From JAVWGW01 sp036655915 (GTDB lineage: Bacteria; Actinomycetota; Coriobacteriia; Coriobacteriales; Eggerthellaceae), in contig JAVVPE010000011.1 of assembly GCA_036655915.1 (NCBI GenBank), positions 1-39,003 on the forward strand: DNA of 39,003 bases, given 5' to 3'. The stretch's first letter is position 1. Each line of letters begins with the position of its first letter. Below are positions 18,063 to 26,629 of the stretch, piece after piece. The position numbers and the translations under genes are program-made. Under the pieces are notes generated by a model. The model made no database searches and was not told the origin of the DNA. It worked only from the letters and a program-made list of their open reading frames with translations.

Positions 18063-19271
18063 CTATTTCTTTTTGAATAGAGGCGTTTCTTCGGGTAGGC
18101 CGCAGCGGCGGTTATTCCACTCTATGGCTTGGCGCAGCGCCACCAGGGCCAAAAAGGCGATGCCGATATAGCCGGTGTAGGGATAGATTATGTTCATCAA
18201 GGTGCCGTAGGGCAGTTGACCTGCGATAAGGGCCAACACGGTCAGCGCGCTTAGCGTGATGCGATAGCGCGGGGTGTCCTCCATCGAAATGCGTGTTGTG
18301 GCGGTCCACAGCATGGGGGCGCCGGTGGTGAATATGCCGCACAGCACGATAACGGCAAACAGAAGGCTTAAAAGGGGCGAAACCAGGCCAGCGAAGTAGA
18401 GGTTGGGCACATCGAGTGCGGCCACTTCGGGGGCATAGGCCAAAAGAGCCAGGTTAAGCAGAAGAGCAGCGGTCATAAGCAGGATGCCGCCTAAGATGCC
18501 GCCGATTTTCGCTTCGCGCGCTGAATTTGCCAGGGATCCGGTTTGGGTGAAAAACGGTACGGATCCGGTGGCGTTGTAGGCCACGTAAAGGGCGCCCGCC
18601 AGCATCCAAAGCGGTGCCCCCTGGGTTGCATTGGGAATGCCCGCCAACACATCTGCGTGCTGCCCAATATTGGCAAGCCCTGTGGGATTTATGGCAAGTG
18701 CAAAGCTGGCGATGACGATGGTGAACACGATGATGACCGGCCCTATGGCACCAATAACATCGACGATGCGCTTGAACCCGAACAGGTTAGTTATATAGAT
18801 AAGTGCTGCCATGCCCAAAGAGCCAACCCAGGTGGGCGCACCAAAATACTGCGCAATCGTGGCACCCGCACCAGAAATCATGATGATGACAACCAGGAAT
18901 AAGAACAGTGGGATGAACCACGAAAGGAACAGCCCGAAGTATTTCCCCGCATAATAGCGAAAGCTTCCTTCGGCAAGTTCTTCGGTCGTTTGCCCGCGAT
19001 GGCGATAGCCGTAGTTCATAAGGGTTTTACCCGACCAGGCAAAAAGCACCATCGCAATGAAGATGCCACCGATAGACCACAGGCCATAGGCGGTGAAAAA
19101 CTGGAGAATTTCCTGCCCGGTCGCAAAACCTGAACCAATCATGAAGGCGACGAATGCGCCTGCGAAGCGGATAACGTTTGTGGGCTTGACTAAAGGTTTT
19201 TCTTTTTTGGATGTGTCTTGGCAGCCGGAAGCTTGTGGTGCGGCGCTGTTCGGCTGTGTGTGCTCAGACAT
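18063..19271 (-). CDS. YkvI-family membrane carrier
   Basis: A 402-residue polytopic protein with about ten hydrophobic helices. The signature GSGFATGQEILQFF near the first helix is characteristic of YkvI-like proteins, distant relatives of the amino-acid/cation symporter (LeuT-fold) group. The N-terminal ~30 residues are hydrophilic and contain no signal. It probably moves a small solute, perhaps an amino acid, with an ion; the substrate is unknown. AAGGAGG lies just upstream of the ATG at 19271. It is separated from the upstream aminotransferase by a terminator-like hairpin, so it is probably a separate unit. It converges on the K+ channel with 26 bp between stops and no clear terminator there. 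Confidence 0.85.
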   Translation of the reverse strand: MSEHTQPNSAAPQASGCQDTSKKEKPLVKPTNVIRFAGAFVAFMIGSGFATGQEILQFFTAYGLWSIGGIFIAMVLFAWSGKTLMNYGYRHRGQTTEELAEGSFRYYAGKYFGLFLSWFIPLFLFLVVIIMISGAGATIAQYFGAPTWVGSLGMAALIYITNLFGFKRIVDVIGAIGPVIIVFTIVIASFALAINPTGLANIGQHADVLAGIPNATQGAPLWMLAGALYVAYNATGSVPFFTQTGSLANSAREAKIGGILGGILLMTAALLLNLALLAYAPEVAALDVPNLYFAGLVSPLLSLLFAVIVLCGIFTTGAPMLWTATTRISMEDTPRYRITLSALTVLALIAGQLPYGTLMNIIYPYTGYIGIAFLALVALRQAIEWNNRRCGLPEETPLFKKK

Positions 19272-19302
19272 AGAAATCCTCCTTTTCGGTGGTTCCGACG
19301 AT

Positions 19303-19328
19303 GAAAAAGCGCCTGTTCGGCGCTTTTC
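19303..19328 (-). terminator. terminator after the aminotransferase gene
   Basis: AAAAGCGCC (19305-19313) pairs with GGCGCTTTT (19319-19327) over a 5-nt loop. On the minus strand the stem is followed by a T-run, suiting it to end the patatin-aminotransferase operon upstream of the YkvI gene. Confidence 0.75.
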
Positions 19329-19367
19329 TTACCAAATGTGTGTGCCCGCGTTTGTGCAAGCTGCGTT

Positions 19368-20453
19368 CTATAGTAGCGCATCCGCTTGTTTTATCAAGCT
19401 TACCAGCTGTTCAATATCGTCGTGCAAATTGACGCGGACAGCAAAGCTGCCCAGGCCATCGTAGCCTTCGCACGATACAACGCGCAGGCCAACTTGCTGA
19501 AAAACTGCCCCGAGGTCAACGCTGTGATCGGTGGTATACAGCATCGAAATGGGCACGCCCACATCGGTTGCGGCTACTTTCAAGTGGTCAAGGGCCGCCA
19601 GCACGCGGGGCTTGTCGCGCAGCACGCGCATGCGCGTGGATTCTCGCCAATGAGAACGCAAGGCCTGCTGGGCAAAGCTATCGGCCAAAGAGTTTTTGGC
19701 GTAAGGTATGTTCACTTTGCCCAGGGCGTTGATAACAATGGGGGCGGCAATGACGTAGCCCAGGCGCACGCCTGCTTCGCCAAGCGCCTTGGAAAACGTG
19801 CGCACGCAAGCCAGGTTTTCAAACTCTTCCACCAGGCAGGCAGCCGAATTGGCATCATCCATGTAATCGCCGTAAGCTTCATCGATTACGATAAACGATC
19901 CCACTGCGCGCGCCACTTCGACGGCCTGGCGCATGTGGTCAAGGCTAAAAATCTGACCGGTGGGATTGTTGGGGTTGTCGATATAAATGTAGGCCTTCGG
20001 GTGGGCGGTGATGGTATCAATCAAATCTTGCGCGCAAAAGGCGTAATTGTTTTCCGCCCGCAATCCCACCGTTTCAAAAGAGGGCTGGTAGGTAATGAAA
20101 TCGTCCACGATGGCCGTAAAGGTGGGCGCCATGCAGACGATGGTTTTGTCGGGAACAAGGCACAGGCGGTTAAGCGCCATAACAGCACCGATGGATCCGC
20201 AGGAAAACGCAATCATGTTGTCGCTTAAATCGGCCACGGGGGCAAAGCGCTCGCGCAAGGCGGCCTTAAGACCGGTGTCGGTTTCGTCGGGGTAAAGATT
20301 CACCGATCCCAGCACTTCTTCGGGCACGGTCAGCCGCGGGGTGCCGTAAGGGTTTGATCCCATGGAACAATCGAGGGCATAATCGAAGTGGGAAAGATGC
20401 TCGTGGTAATCGTTGCGTTCAAGCGTAAGAAGGTTTTCGCGGATTCCGTACAT
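19368..20453 (-). CDS. PLP-dependent class I/II aminotransferase, HisC/CobD-like
   Basis: A fold-type I aminotransferase of 361 residues. Visible landmarks are NPNNPTG (160-166), the PLP-pyridine Asp in DEAY (191-194), and the Schiff-base lysine Lys222 in SKALGEAGVRLGY, the pattern of histidinol-phosphate aminotransferases and CobD-type enzymes. The N-terminal FDYALDCSMGSNPYG fits the same group. No histidine or cobalamin genes are nearby, so the substrate is uncertain. It begins 26 bp after the patatin-like gene, with AAAGG ahead of the ATG, so the two form an operon. Confidence 0.85.
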   Translation of the reverse strand: MYGIRENLLTLERNDYHEHLSHFDYALDCSMGSNPYGTPRLTVPEEVLGSVNLYPDETDTGLKAALRERFAPVADLSDNMIAFSCGSIGAVMALNRLCLVPDKTIVCMAPTFTAIVDDFITYQPSFETVGLRAENNYAFCAQDLIDTITAHPKAYIYIDNPNNPTGQIFSLDHMRQAVEVARAVGSFIVIDEAYGDYMDDANSAACLVEEFENLACVRTFSKALGEAGVRLGYVIAAPIVINALGKVNIPYAKNSLADSFAQQALRSHWRESTRMRVLRDKPRVLAALDHLKVAATDVGVPISMLYTTDHSVDLGAVFQQVGLRVVSCEGYDGLGSFAVRVNLHDDIEQLVSLIKQADALL

Positions 20454-20479
20454 GGGTGCCTTTCTGGTTGACGTGCAAG

Positions 20480-21400
20480 TTAGAGTTCAAGGTAGGTTTG
20501 TAGGCGCGGCCAAGATTGGGCCGCATCGGTGTAGCCCGCTTCGTAGAGGGCAAACAATTTGTCGGCATCGCGTTCCATATTGGCGATAGTGACTGGCTGG
20601 TTGGGGCGAACAAGAAACAGGCGCCCCGCTTGTTCCAGGCGCAAAAGCGCGCGGTAGGTACGATTGTATTCGAAGTGACGCCCCGCCAAGCGTTCAATGT
20701 AGTAAGGGTAGTTGGCGTAGCGCTGCCGTTGAAGCGCCAGCAGTTTTTCAGGCCCCTTGCGATAGCTGGCATCTTGGGTAAGTACGACGATGTGCTTGCG
20801 CGCGCCCGTTAAAAGCGAATAGAGGATGGGCACGCTGTCGCAGGTGCCGCCATCAAGCAAAAATTTGCCATCGACCTCGACTATCTTGCTTACCATAGGC
20901 AGTGCGGAAGAAGCGATCAGGTAAGGCAGATCGGCCACGGCATCGGTGAAGCTGTGGTAATCGGCTTCCCCTAAAACAAGATCGCTTGCCACGGTGGTCA
21001 GGCGTATGGGGGAGGTGTTGAAGGCATCGAAATCGTAGGGTTCAAGCTTGTTGGGCAGTTCGTTGAAGGAAAACTCGCGTCCAAAGGCATTGCCTGTTTT
21101 CACAAAACTTTTTAAGGAAAGGTAGCGCCAATCGTTGCAATATTTCGTGTTCAGATAGCAGGTGCGCCCATCTTCGCCCGCCGCATAGTTATAGCCATTA
21201 AGCGCTCCGGCTGATGTGCCGATAACGTGTTGGGCAACCAGGCCTTTATCCATGAAGAAATCAAGAACCCCCGCAGTGAACTGGCCGCGCATGCCGCCAC
21301 CCTCCAGCACCAGATTGACGGGCAACACTTCGTGGCCCTGGTAGGCGGGCGTGTGGTTGGGGCGCAGGGCGTGTGTGCGTTCGTGCGCGTCGATGGCCAT
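20480..21400 (-). CDS. patatin-like phospholipase
   Basis: A 306-residue serine acyl hydrolase with the complete patatin set: oxyanion motif GGGMRG (34-39), nucleophile elbow GTSAG with Ser63, and the DGG motif with catalytic Asp183. There is no signal peptide, so it is likely cytosolic and acts on phospholipids or other acyl esters; bacterial members of this size resemble the YjjU/RssA group. ATG 21400 is preceded by AAAGGAG; an eight-codon upstream extension is unlikely. It leads a two-gene operon with the HisC-like aminotransferase and diverges from trxA. Confidence 0.88.
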   Translation of the reverse strand: MAIDAHERTHALRPNHTPAYQGHEVLPVNLVLEGGGMRGQFTAGVLDFFMDKGLVAQHVIGTSAGALNGYNYAAGEDGRTCYLNTKYCNDWRYLSLKSFVKTGNAFGREFSFNELPNKLEPYDFDAFNTSPIRLTTVASDLVLGEADYHSFTDAVADLPYLIASSALPMVSKIVEVDGKFLLDGGTCDSVPILYSLLTGARKHIVVLTQDASYRKGPEKLLALQRQRYANYPYYIERLAGRHFEYNRTYRALLRLEQAGRLFLVRPNQPVTIANMERDADKLFALYEAGYTDAAQSWPRLQTYLEL

Positions 21401-21429
21401 GGTGCTCCTTTCTTCGTGTAACATGAACT

Positions 21430-21435
21430 ATTATA
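21430..21435 (-). promoter_or_regulatory. -10 box of the patatin operon
   Basis: A perfect TATAAT on the minus strand, about 30 nt upstream of ATG 21400. The -35 position holds only AAAACA, a weak match. Confidence 0.5.
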
Positions 21436-21495
21436 CCCATCTTTGGCCGGGCTGTTTTAAGCTGTCACCCTATTGTCGTGTTGCTTTCGTCGATA

Positions 21496-21518
21496 AATGT
21501 TATCGAAATGGTAACATT
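21496..21518. promoter_or_regulatory. inverted repeat between divergent patatin and trxA promoters, candidate operator
   Basis: AATGTTATC (21496-21504) and GGTAACATT (21510-21518) are 9-bp arms with one mismatch and a 5-bp spacer. The site lies just upstream of the trxA -35 and between the two divergent promoters. Confidence 0.5.
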
Positions 21519-21530
21519 AAAGAAGGGGGC

Positions 21531-21559
21531 TTGGCGAAGTGGGCACAAGCTTCTACAAT
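21531..21559 (+). promoter_or_regulatory. promoter of trxA
   Basis: TTGGCG (21531-21536), a 17-bp spacer and TACAAT (21554-21559) make a good housekeeping promoter. The start would be near 21566, giving a ~50-nt leader. Confidence 0.7.
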
Positions 21560-21616
21560 GAGAAAAAACAAAACGCGAAGCGACAGTGGTCACATCGCCA
21601 AACAAAGGAGTATACG

Positions 21617-21925
21617 ATGAGCGAAGTTATTTCTTCAGCAGATTTCCAGAGCAAAGTTCTGGATGCGCAAGAACCTGTTTTAGTCGATTTCTTTGCCACC
21701 TGGTGTGGGCCGTGCAAGATGTTGGCGCCGGTGCTTGATGAAGTGGCCACGGAAGTTGCGGGCAAAGCCAAGGTGTATAAGCTCGACGTCGACCAAAGCC
21801 CCGACATCGCTTCGCGCTATAGCGTGATGAGCGTGCCGACGCTGATTGTGTTTAAGGGCGGCCAGGCAGTGCAGCAGGCGGTCGGCGCTCAGCCCAAGCC
21901 GCGTTTGCTAGAAATGCTTGCGTAA
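21617..21925 (+). CDS. trxA: thioredoxin
   Basis: A 102-residue classical thioredoxin with the WCGPC active site (Cys30, Cys33) and the cis-proline segment SVPTLIVFKGG. It reduces disulfides in cytosolic proteins and is recycled by thioredoxin reductase, whose gene follows after a terminator. AAAGGAG (21604-21610) sets the start at ATG 21617. It has its own promoter, so trxA and trxB are probably separate transcripts that share a function. Confidence 0.95.
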   Translation: MSEVISSADFQSKVLDAQEPVLVDFFATWCGPCKMLAPVLDEVATEVAGKAKVYKLDVDQSPDIASRYSVMSVPTLIVFKGGQAVQQAVGAQPKPRLLEMLA

Positions 21926-21982
21926 CTTAAAAACTCATGTGCGATGCGGGCGTTGTTTAGCAGCCCCGTTCGCCTTATGATG

Positions 21983-22011
21983 CAACCCGGGTGTAGTGTC
22001 CGGGTTGTTTT
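21983..22011 (+). terminator. terminator after trxA
   Basis: CAACCCGG (21983-21990) pairs perfectly with CCGGGTTG (22000-22007) across a 9-nt loop, followed by a short T-run. Confidence 0.75.
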
Positions 22012-22088
22012 GTACGCTAGGGAATACAGATTGCGCGCGCTTGTGCGTGTGCGCGGGGCAATTGAATATTGGGCGAAAGGAAAATTTC

Positions 22089-23027
22089 ATGGATGCAAGG
22101 CAGGATACGCTTTTTGATGTGGCGGTAATCGGATCGGGTCCGGCGGGCATGACCGCGGCTTTGTATGCGGCGCGCGCCGGTTTACGGGTGGCACTGTTTG
22201 AGCGCATGATGGCCGGTGGGCAGTTGGGCGAAACCGAGAAAATAGACAATTACCCGGGGTTCCCTGAAGGCGTCGGTGGTTTTGATCTGGCCTTTTCTAT
22301 GAAGCAGCAGGCCGAGCGTTTTGGGGCACTTTCGATCAACGAAGAAGTAAGTGCCATCGACCTGGATGCTGCGCCCAAGCAGATCACCACCGCCCAGGGC
22401 GTCTACGCTGCTAAAAGTGTAATTGTGGCCACGGGCGCGCGCCCGCGCAAACTGGGGCTTGAAAACGAAGAAGTGCTGGCAGGACGGGGCATCTCGTATT
22501 GCGCCACCTGCGATGGCAACTTCTTCCACGGCAAAACGGTGTTGGTTGTGGGCGGCGGCAACACGGCGGTGGCCGACGCGCTCTACCTTTCGCGTATCTG
22601 CCAGCGCGTTATCGTGGTGTATCGCCGCAATACGCTGCGCGCCACCGCCGTGTATCACGATATGCTCAAGGGTATAGAAAACGTCAGTTTTGAGTGGGAC
22701 AGCATTGTGACCAGTGCACATGAAGCCGAAGGCAAGCTTGTGGGCGCCACGATAGAGAATGTGAAAACGGGTGCGGTACACGATATTGCCTGCGATGGCC
22801 TGTTTGTGGCAATCGGCACCCTTCCCAATACGGAATTTCTTGAAGGGGCTCTGGCGCTTGACGGTGCCGGGTATGTGGTGGCCGAAGAAGGCGGTGCCAC
22901 TGTCATTCCGGGTGTGTTTGTGGCGGGCGATGTGCGCACAAAGGCGCTGCGACAGGTGACCACGGCGGTGGCCGATGGCTCCCATACCGCCGAAGCGGCT
23001 GCGGAATTCGTGGCGACTTATCACTAG
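22089..23027 (+). CDS. trxB: thioredoxin reductase
   Basis: A 312-residue flavoprotein disulfide reductase. GSGPAG (15-20) binds FAD, the redox-active pair is CATC (Cys138, Cys141), and a second dinucleotide motif GGGNTA (155-160) is followed by YRRNTLRA, the arginine pattern of NADPH-dependent enzymes. A C-terminal FAD motif AGDVR is also present. It should pass electrons from NADPH to TrxA. GCGAAAGGAAAA precedes ATG 22089. The spacer from trxA holds a terminator, implying its own promoter, which I cannot place with confidence. Confidence 0.95.
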   Translation: MDARQDTLFDVAVIGSGPAGMTAALYAARAGLRVALFERMMAGGQLGETEKIDNYPGFPEGVGGFDLAFSMKQQAERFGALSINEEVSAIDLDAAPKQITTAQGVYAAKSVIVATGARPRKLGLENEEVLAGRGISYCATCDGNFFHGKTVLVVGGGNTAVADALYLSRICQRVIVVYRRNTLRATAVYHDMLKGIENVSFEWDSIVTSAHEAEGKLVGATIENVKTGAVHDIACDGLFVAIGTLPNTEFLEGALALDGAGYVVAEEGGATVIPGVFVAGDVRTKALRQVTTAVADGSHTAEAAAEFVATYH

Positions 23028-23044
23028 CCGCAAGGTGTGCACCC

Positions 23045-23072
23045 TTGACGTGGTAGTATAGTTGCCTGTAAA
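23045..23072 (+). promoter_or_regulatory. candidate promoter for the prfA operon
   Basis: TTGACG (23045-23050), a 16-bp spacer and TGTAAA (23067-23072). A TATAGT (23057-23062) is also present but has no matching -35. Confidence 0.4.
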
Positions 23073-23133
23073 AACCGAATCCCTGCACGCGAGTGCGAGC
23101 GTGAAACCTTCGCTTAGGAAAATAGGATAGTCG

Positions 23134-24201
23134 ATGTTAGAAAAACTAAAAAAGATAATCAAAGCTTACGAAGACCTTGAAGTTCGTTTGGGCGACCCTA
23201 CAGTTTTGGCAAACCAAAAAGAATACAACCGCTTGGCAAAAGAGTACGCCGATCAGGGATCATTGGCAAAAGTCGCCCGTGAATACGTGCAGGCGGCGCA
23301 AGATCGTGATGCGGCCAAAGAAATGCTGGCCGATGCCGATATGAAAGAATTTGCCCTGGAAGAAATCGCTGAAAACGAAGCGAAAATGGAAGGCCTAGAA
23401 GAAGATATCAAGTTCATGTTGATTCCTGCCGACCCGGCAGATGACAAGGATATTATCGTGGAAATCCGCGGCGGTGCCGGCGGGGATGAAGCGGCTATTT
23501 TTGCGGGGGACTTGTATCGCATGTATTCCCACTTTGCCGATGACCAGGGATGGAAAACGGAAGCACTCGACATTTCTGCTTCAGAAGCGGGCGGTTATAA
23601 AGAAATTCAATTCAAAATCAAGGGCGATAAAGTCTATTCCATGATGAAGTTTGAAAGTGGCGTGCATCGCGTGCAGCGCGTACCTAAAACCGAAAGCCAG
23701 GGGCGCATTCACACCTCGACGGCAACGGTTGCCGTGCTTCCCGAAGCCGATGAAGTTGAAGTGGACATAAACCAAAACGATTTGCGTATCGATGTGTATC
23801 GCGCCGGTGGCCCGGGCGGCCAGTGCGTCAACACCACCGACTCTGCGGTGCGCATCACGCATATGCCTTCAGGCTTGGTTGTGCAATCGCAAGATCAGAA
23901 ATCTCAGCTGCAAAACAAGATTGCTGCCATGAGTGTTTTGCGCGCGCGCCTTTACGAAAAGATGCTGGCCGAACGCCAGGAAGCCGATAGTGCCGAGAGG
24001 CGCAGCCAGATCGGCACGGGCGATCGCAGCGAGAAAATTCGCACCTATAACGGCCCGCAGGATCGCGTGACCGATCATCGCATCGGCTACAGCGGCACCT
24101 ACAATGGCATTTTAATGGGCGCAGGCGGCAACGGTTTAGGCGAGCTGATTGTGGCTTTGCAAACGGCCGATCGGGCCAAGAAACTGGAAAACGCAGTATA
24201 G
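23134..24201 (+). CDS. prfA: peptide chain release factor 1
   Basis: RF1 decodes UAA and UAG and triggers peptide release. The GGQ catalytic motif is at 228-230. The stop-codon-reading tripeptide is PKT at 184-186 (VPKTESQGRIHTS), the P-x-T form that marks RF1, against SPF in RF2. The 355-residue length is normal. It is the first gene of an operon with prmC, which methylates the GGQ glutamine, 9 bp downstream. Confidence 0.97.
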   Translation: MLEKLKKIIKAYEDLEVRLGDPTVLANQKEYNRLAKEYADQGSLAKVAREYVQAAQDRDAAKEMLADADMKEFALEEIAENEAKMEGLEEDIKFMLIPADPADDKDIIVEIRGGAGGDEAAIFAGDLYRMYSHFADDQGWKTEALDISASEAGGYKEIQFKIKGDKVYSMMKFESGVHRVQRVPKTESQGRIHTSTATVAVLPEADEVEVDINQNDLRIDVYRAGGPGGQCVNTTDSAVRITHMPSGLVVQSQDQKSQLQNKIAAMSVLRARLYEKMLAERQEADSAERRSQIGTGDRSEKIRTYNGPQDRVTDHRIGYSGTYNGILMGAGGNGLGELIVALQTADRAKKLENAV

Positions 24202-24210
24202 GCCGCGTTT

Positions 24211-25155
24211 ATGCAGGATACCTGGACAATAAAGGCAGCTCTTGATTGGACGCAAGGGTATCTTGAGCGCAAAGGCGACGAAAACTCGCGCCTAAGTGCC
24301 CAGTGGCTGCTTTGTGCGGCAACGGGGCTTTCCCGCATCGATCTTTATACCCATTTTGACCAGCCCTTAAGCCCGGAAGAACGCGAAACTTTGCGGGGCC
24401 AGGTAACGCGCCGCGGCGCGGGTGAGCCGCTGCAATACATTACCGGTGAAGTGGGGTTTCGCTATATCACGCTTAAGGTTGAACCCGGGGTGCTTATTCC
24501 GCGCCCCGAAACCGAGGTGTTGGTGGGCCTGGGGTTAGCAGCGCTGGAGGCGCGCGATCAGGCCGCCGAGGGCGAGCAGGATAGGTTGCCGGAATCTGGG
24601 GCGGTGCCTGCCACCGAACCCGAACCCAATGGCTACCTTGTGGCTGATCTTTGCACGGGAACCGGGTGTGTTGCGTGTTCGATCGCCCACGAAAACCCCG
24701 CGGCCCACGTGATAGCGACCGATATTTCCCCTGATGCAGTGCAGCTTGCGCGCAAAAATAGTGAAGCTTTGGGCTTGGACGCCCGCATCGAGGTAATCGA
24801 GTGCGATTTGGGTGCAGGAATCGATGCGCAGCTTATGGGCACGTTTGATCTTGTTATTTCCAACCCCCCTTATGTGCCCAGCTCTGTGGTACAAACTATC
24901 CCCGATGAAGTGAAGAATTTTGAACCTGCCTTGGCACTCGATGGCGGTCCCGATGGGCTTGATCTGTTTCGTCGCTTGCTGCCCTTTGCGCACGGCGCGC
25001 TTAAGCCTGGCGGCACTTTAGCGGTTGAGCTGCACGAAGAGGGGATGGAGCACGCGGCACGCCTTGCCAAGGAAGCGGGTTTTACCGCTGTGAATATCAT
25101 GCATGATTTGGCCGATAAGCCACGGGTGCTTGTTGCAACCCGAAAAGAAGCCTAA
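24211..25155 (+). CDS. prmC: release factor glutamine methyltransferase
   Basis: An S-adenosylmethionine-dependent N5-glutamine methyltransferase acting on the GGQ motif of release factors. The N-terminal helical domain is followed by the Rossmann methyltransferase core. The catalytic NPPY motif is at 218-221, and the SAM-binding loop reads DLCTGTGC, an unusual cysteine-bearing form of DLGTGSG. A polar Glu/Pro-rich insert of about 25 residues lies just before that loop, making the protein (314 residues) slightly long. The start at 24211 lacks a strong ribosome site, suggesting coupling to prfA. Confidence 0.93.
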   Translation: MQDTWTIKAALDWTQGYLERKGDENSRLSAQWLLCAATGLSRIDLYTHFDQPLSPEERETLRGQVTRRGAGEPLQYITGEVGFRYITLKVEPGVLIPRPETEVLVGLGLAALEARDQAAEGEQDRLPESGAVPATEPEPNGYLVADLCTGTGCVACSIAHENPAAHVIATDISPDAVQLARKNSEALGLDARIEVIECDLGAGIDAQLMGTFDLVISNPPYVPSSVVQTIPDEVKNFEPALALDGGPDGLDLFRRLLPFAHGALKPGGTLAVELHEEGMEHAARLAKEAGFTAVNIMHDLADKPRVLVATRKEA

Positions 25156-25165
25156 AGGGGTTTTC

Positions 25166-25660
25166 ATGAGTAATATTATCAACGAACCGAAAAATACCTT
25201 TCCGATTTTCGTCAAAGTGCGCGAGCAGCTGGAACATCGGGCATTGTGGCTTTATCTTTTGGTGGACGAAGCGGAGAAAAAGGGTCTTGCCGCAGACGAT
25301 TTTGCCGCGCAAGCTGTCAAGCGTTGCGGGCTTTATCAGGGCAAGGAAATCGTCGAGAAAAGTGGCACAAAAAGCCTCAAGGGCTTGAAGAAGGTGCTGT
25401 TTACCAAAAGCGCCCAGATTGTTTTCGAGATGAAAATCGTTGAAAGCACCGATGATGCGTTGAGCATAGATTTTCACTACTGCCCCTTGGTTAAAGCGTG
25501 GCAGAAGCAGGGGTGCACCGATGAGGAAATTTCCCACCTGTGCGACATTGCCATGTGCGGGGATCGAGGCATTGGCGAAGCGCACGGCGTAGAGCTCGAT
25601 TTGCCGAAAACGATTGCGCGCGGCGATGATTGTTGCGCCATTCGCTATATCCGTCGCTAG
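25166..25660 (+). CDS. L-2-amino-thiazoline-4-carboxylic acid hydrolase (ATC hydrolase) family protein
   Basis: A 164-residue cytosolic protein. The C-terminal half (FHYCPLVKAWQKQG, then CDIAMCGDRGIGEAHGVEL and the DDCC-R-R ending) matches the pattern I know for the ATC_hydrolase family, with several conserved cysteines and histidines. The named activity opens a thiazoline ring on the way to cysteine, but most family members are uncharacterised, so the reaction here is only a family label. AAAGGGG precedes ATG 25166, 10 bp after prmC; the purine nucleoside phosphorylase gene follows 12 bp later. Confidence 0.75.
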   Translation: MSNIINEPKNTFPIFVKVREQLEHRALWLYLLVDEAEKKGLAADDFAAQAVKRCGLYQGKEIVEKSGTKSLKGLKKVLFTKSAQIVFEMKIVESTDDALSIDFHYCPLVKAWQKQGCTDEEISHLCDIAMCGDRGIGEAHGVELDLPKTIARGDDCCAIRYIRR

Positions 25661-25672
25661 AAGGGGTAAGCC

Positions 25673-26506
25673 ATGCCACAATCGACGGTTCTTGCTAGCA
25701 AGCTTACGCAAAGCGCTGAGGCGCTGGGTTCTTACCTGGGCGGCCGCCATCCCCGCATCGCTCTGATTTTGGGATCGGGGTTAAACCCCTTAGCTGAACA
25801 GGTGAAAGATGCCGTTACTATCCCGTACGCGCAGATTCCGCATATGAAAACTAGCACGGCGGCGGGTCATGTGGGTCGGTTTGTGTGTGGCACGCTAGGG
25901 GGCGTGGAAGTGCTGTGTATGCAGGGGCGCCTGCATGGTTATGAGGGTAATACCGCCCAGGAAGTGGCTTATCCTGTGTGGCTTATGCAGCGGTTGGGCA
26001 TCGAAACTCTCATTACCACAAATGCGGCGGGCGCGATAAACGAAAGCTATCGCGTGGGGGATTTTTGTATCATGCGCGATCACATCAATTTTACCGGTCG
26101 CAATCCGATTGCTGCAGCAGACCCCGCAGCTCTTTTCGATCGCTTCTTTTCCCTGGCTGATGCCTACGACCCGCACCTGCGACGCCTGGCTATGCAGGTG
26201 GCTGCCCGTCAGGATATTGCCGCGCACGAAGGAGTCTATCTTGGCCTGCTGGGCCCAAGCTTTGAAACGCCTGCAGAAATAAAGATGTTTCGCAGCTGGG
26301 GTGCTGATACGGTGGCTATGTCGGTGTGCGAAGAGGTTATAGCGGCGCGCCATGCAGGCATGCGCGTGCTGGGCATATCGCTTATATCCAACATGGCCTG
26401 CGGTATTAAGGGCGCGAGCCCCACGGGTGCCGAAGTGCTTGATGTGGCAAAAACCTGCGAAGAAAATTTTGCTCACCTTATAAAGGGCATCATTACCAAC
26501 CTGTAA
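25673..26506 (+). CDS. punA: purine nucleoside phosphorylase (trimeric, 6-oxopurine type)
   Basis: Splits inosine or guanosine with phosphate into base and ribose-1-phosphate for salvage. Family motifs are LGSGLNPL (phosphate loop), GRLHGYEG, TNAAGAIN, GPSFETPAE and ISLISNMACG. The base-recognition residues of the trimeric class are present: Phe-Glu with Glu198, and Asn240, so 6-oxopurine preference is expected. The segment AMSVCEEVIAARHAG replaces the more usual MSTVPEVI. It is full length at 277 residues and is the last gene of the prfA-prmC-ATC hydrolase operon. No convincing terminator follows in 26507-26629. Confidence 0.93.
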   Translation: MPQSTVLASKLTQSAEALGSYLGGRHPRIALILGSGLNPLAEQVKDAVTIPYAQIPHMKTSTAAGHVGRFVCGTLGGVEVLCMQGRLHGYEGNTAQEVAYPVWLMQRLGIETLITTNAAGAINESYRVGDFCIMRDHINFTGRNPIAAADPAALFDRFFSLADAYDPHLRRLAMQVAARQDIAAHEGVYLGLLGPSFETPAEIKMFRSWGADTVAMSVCEEVIAARHAGMRVLGISLISNMACGIKGASPTGAEVLDVAKTCEENFAHLIKGIITNL

Positions 26507-26629
26507 CACGAAAGAGGGAAGGTGCCTAAAGCAAGCCTTCCTCGCACCTACTATCCCGTTTTTCATTCCCTTTTGAACACGGAGTTTTTTGCGCCAAAAC
26601 CCCAAAATTGCTGATTAACGCTGTGGTTT

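Noticed and set aside
26511..26560. Terminator after purine nucleoside phosphorylase
   Set aside because: GAGGGAAGG and CCTTCCTC can pair with a bulge, but the T-run lies about 15 bases further on and does not follow the stem, so the call is not supported.
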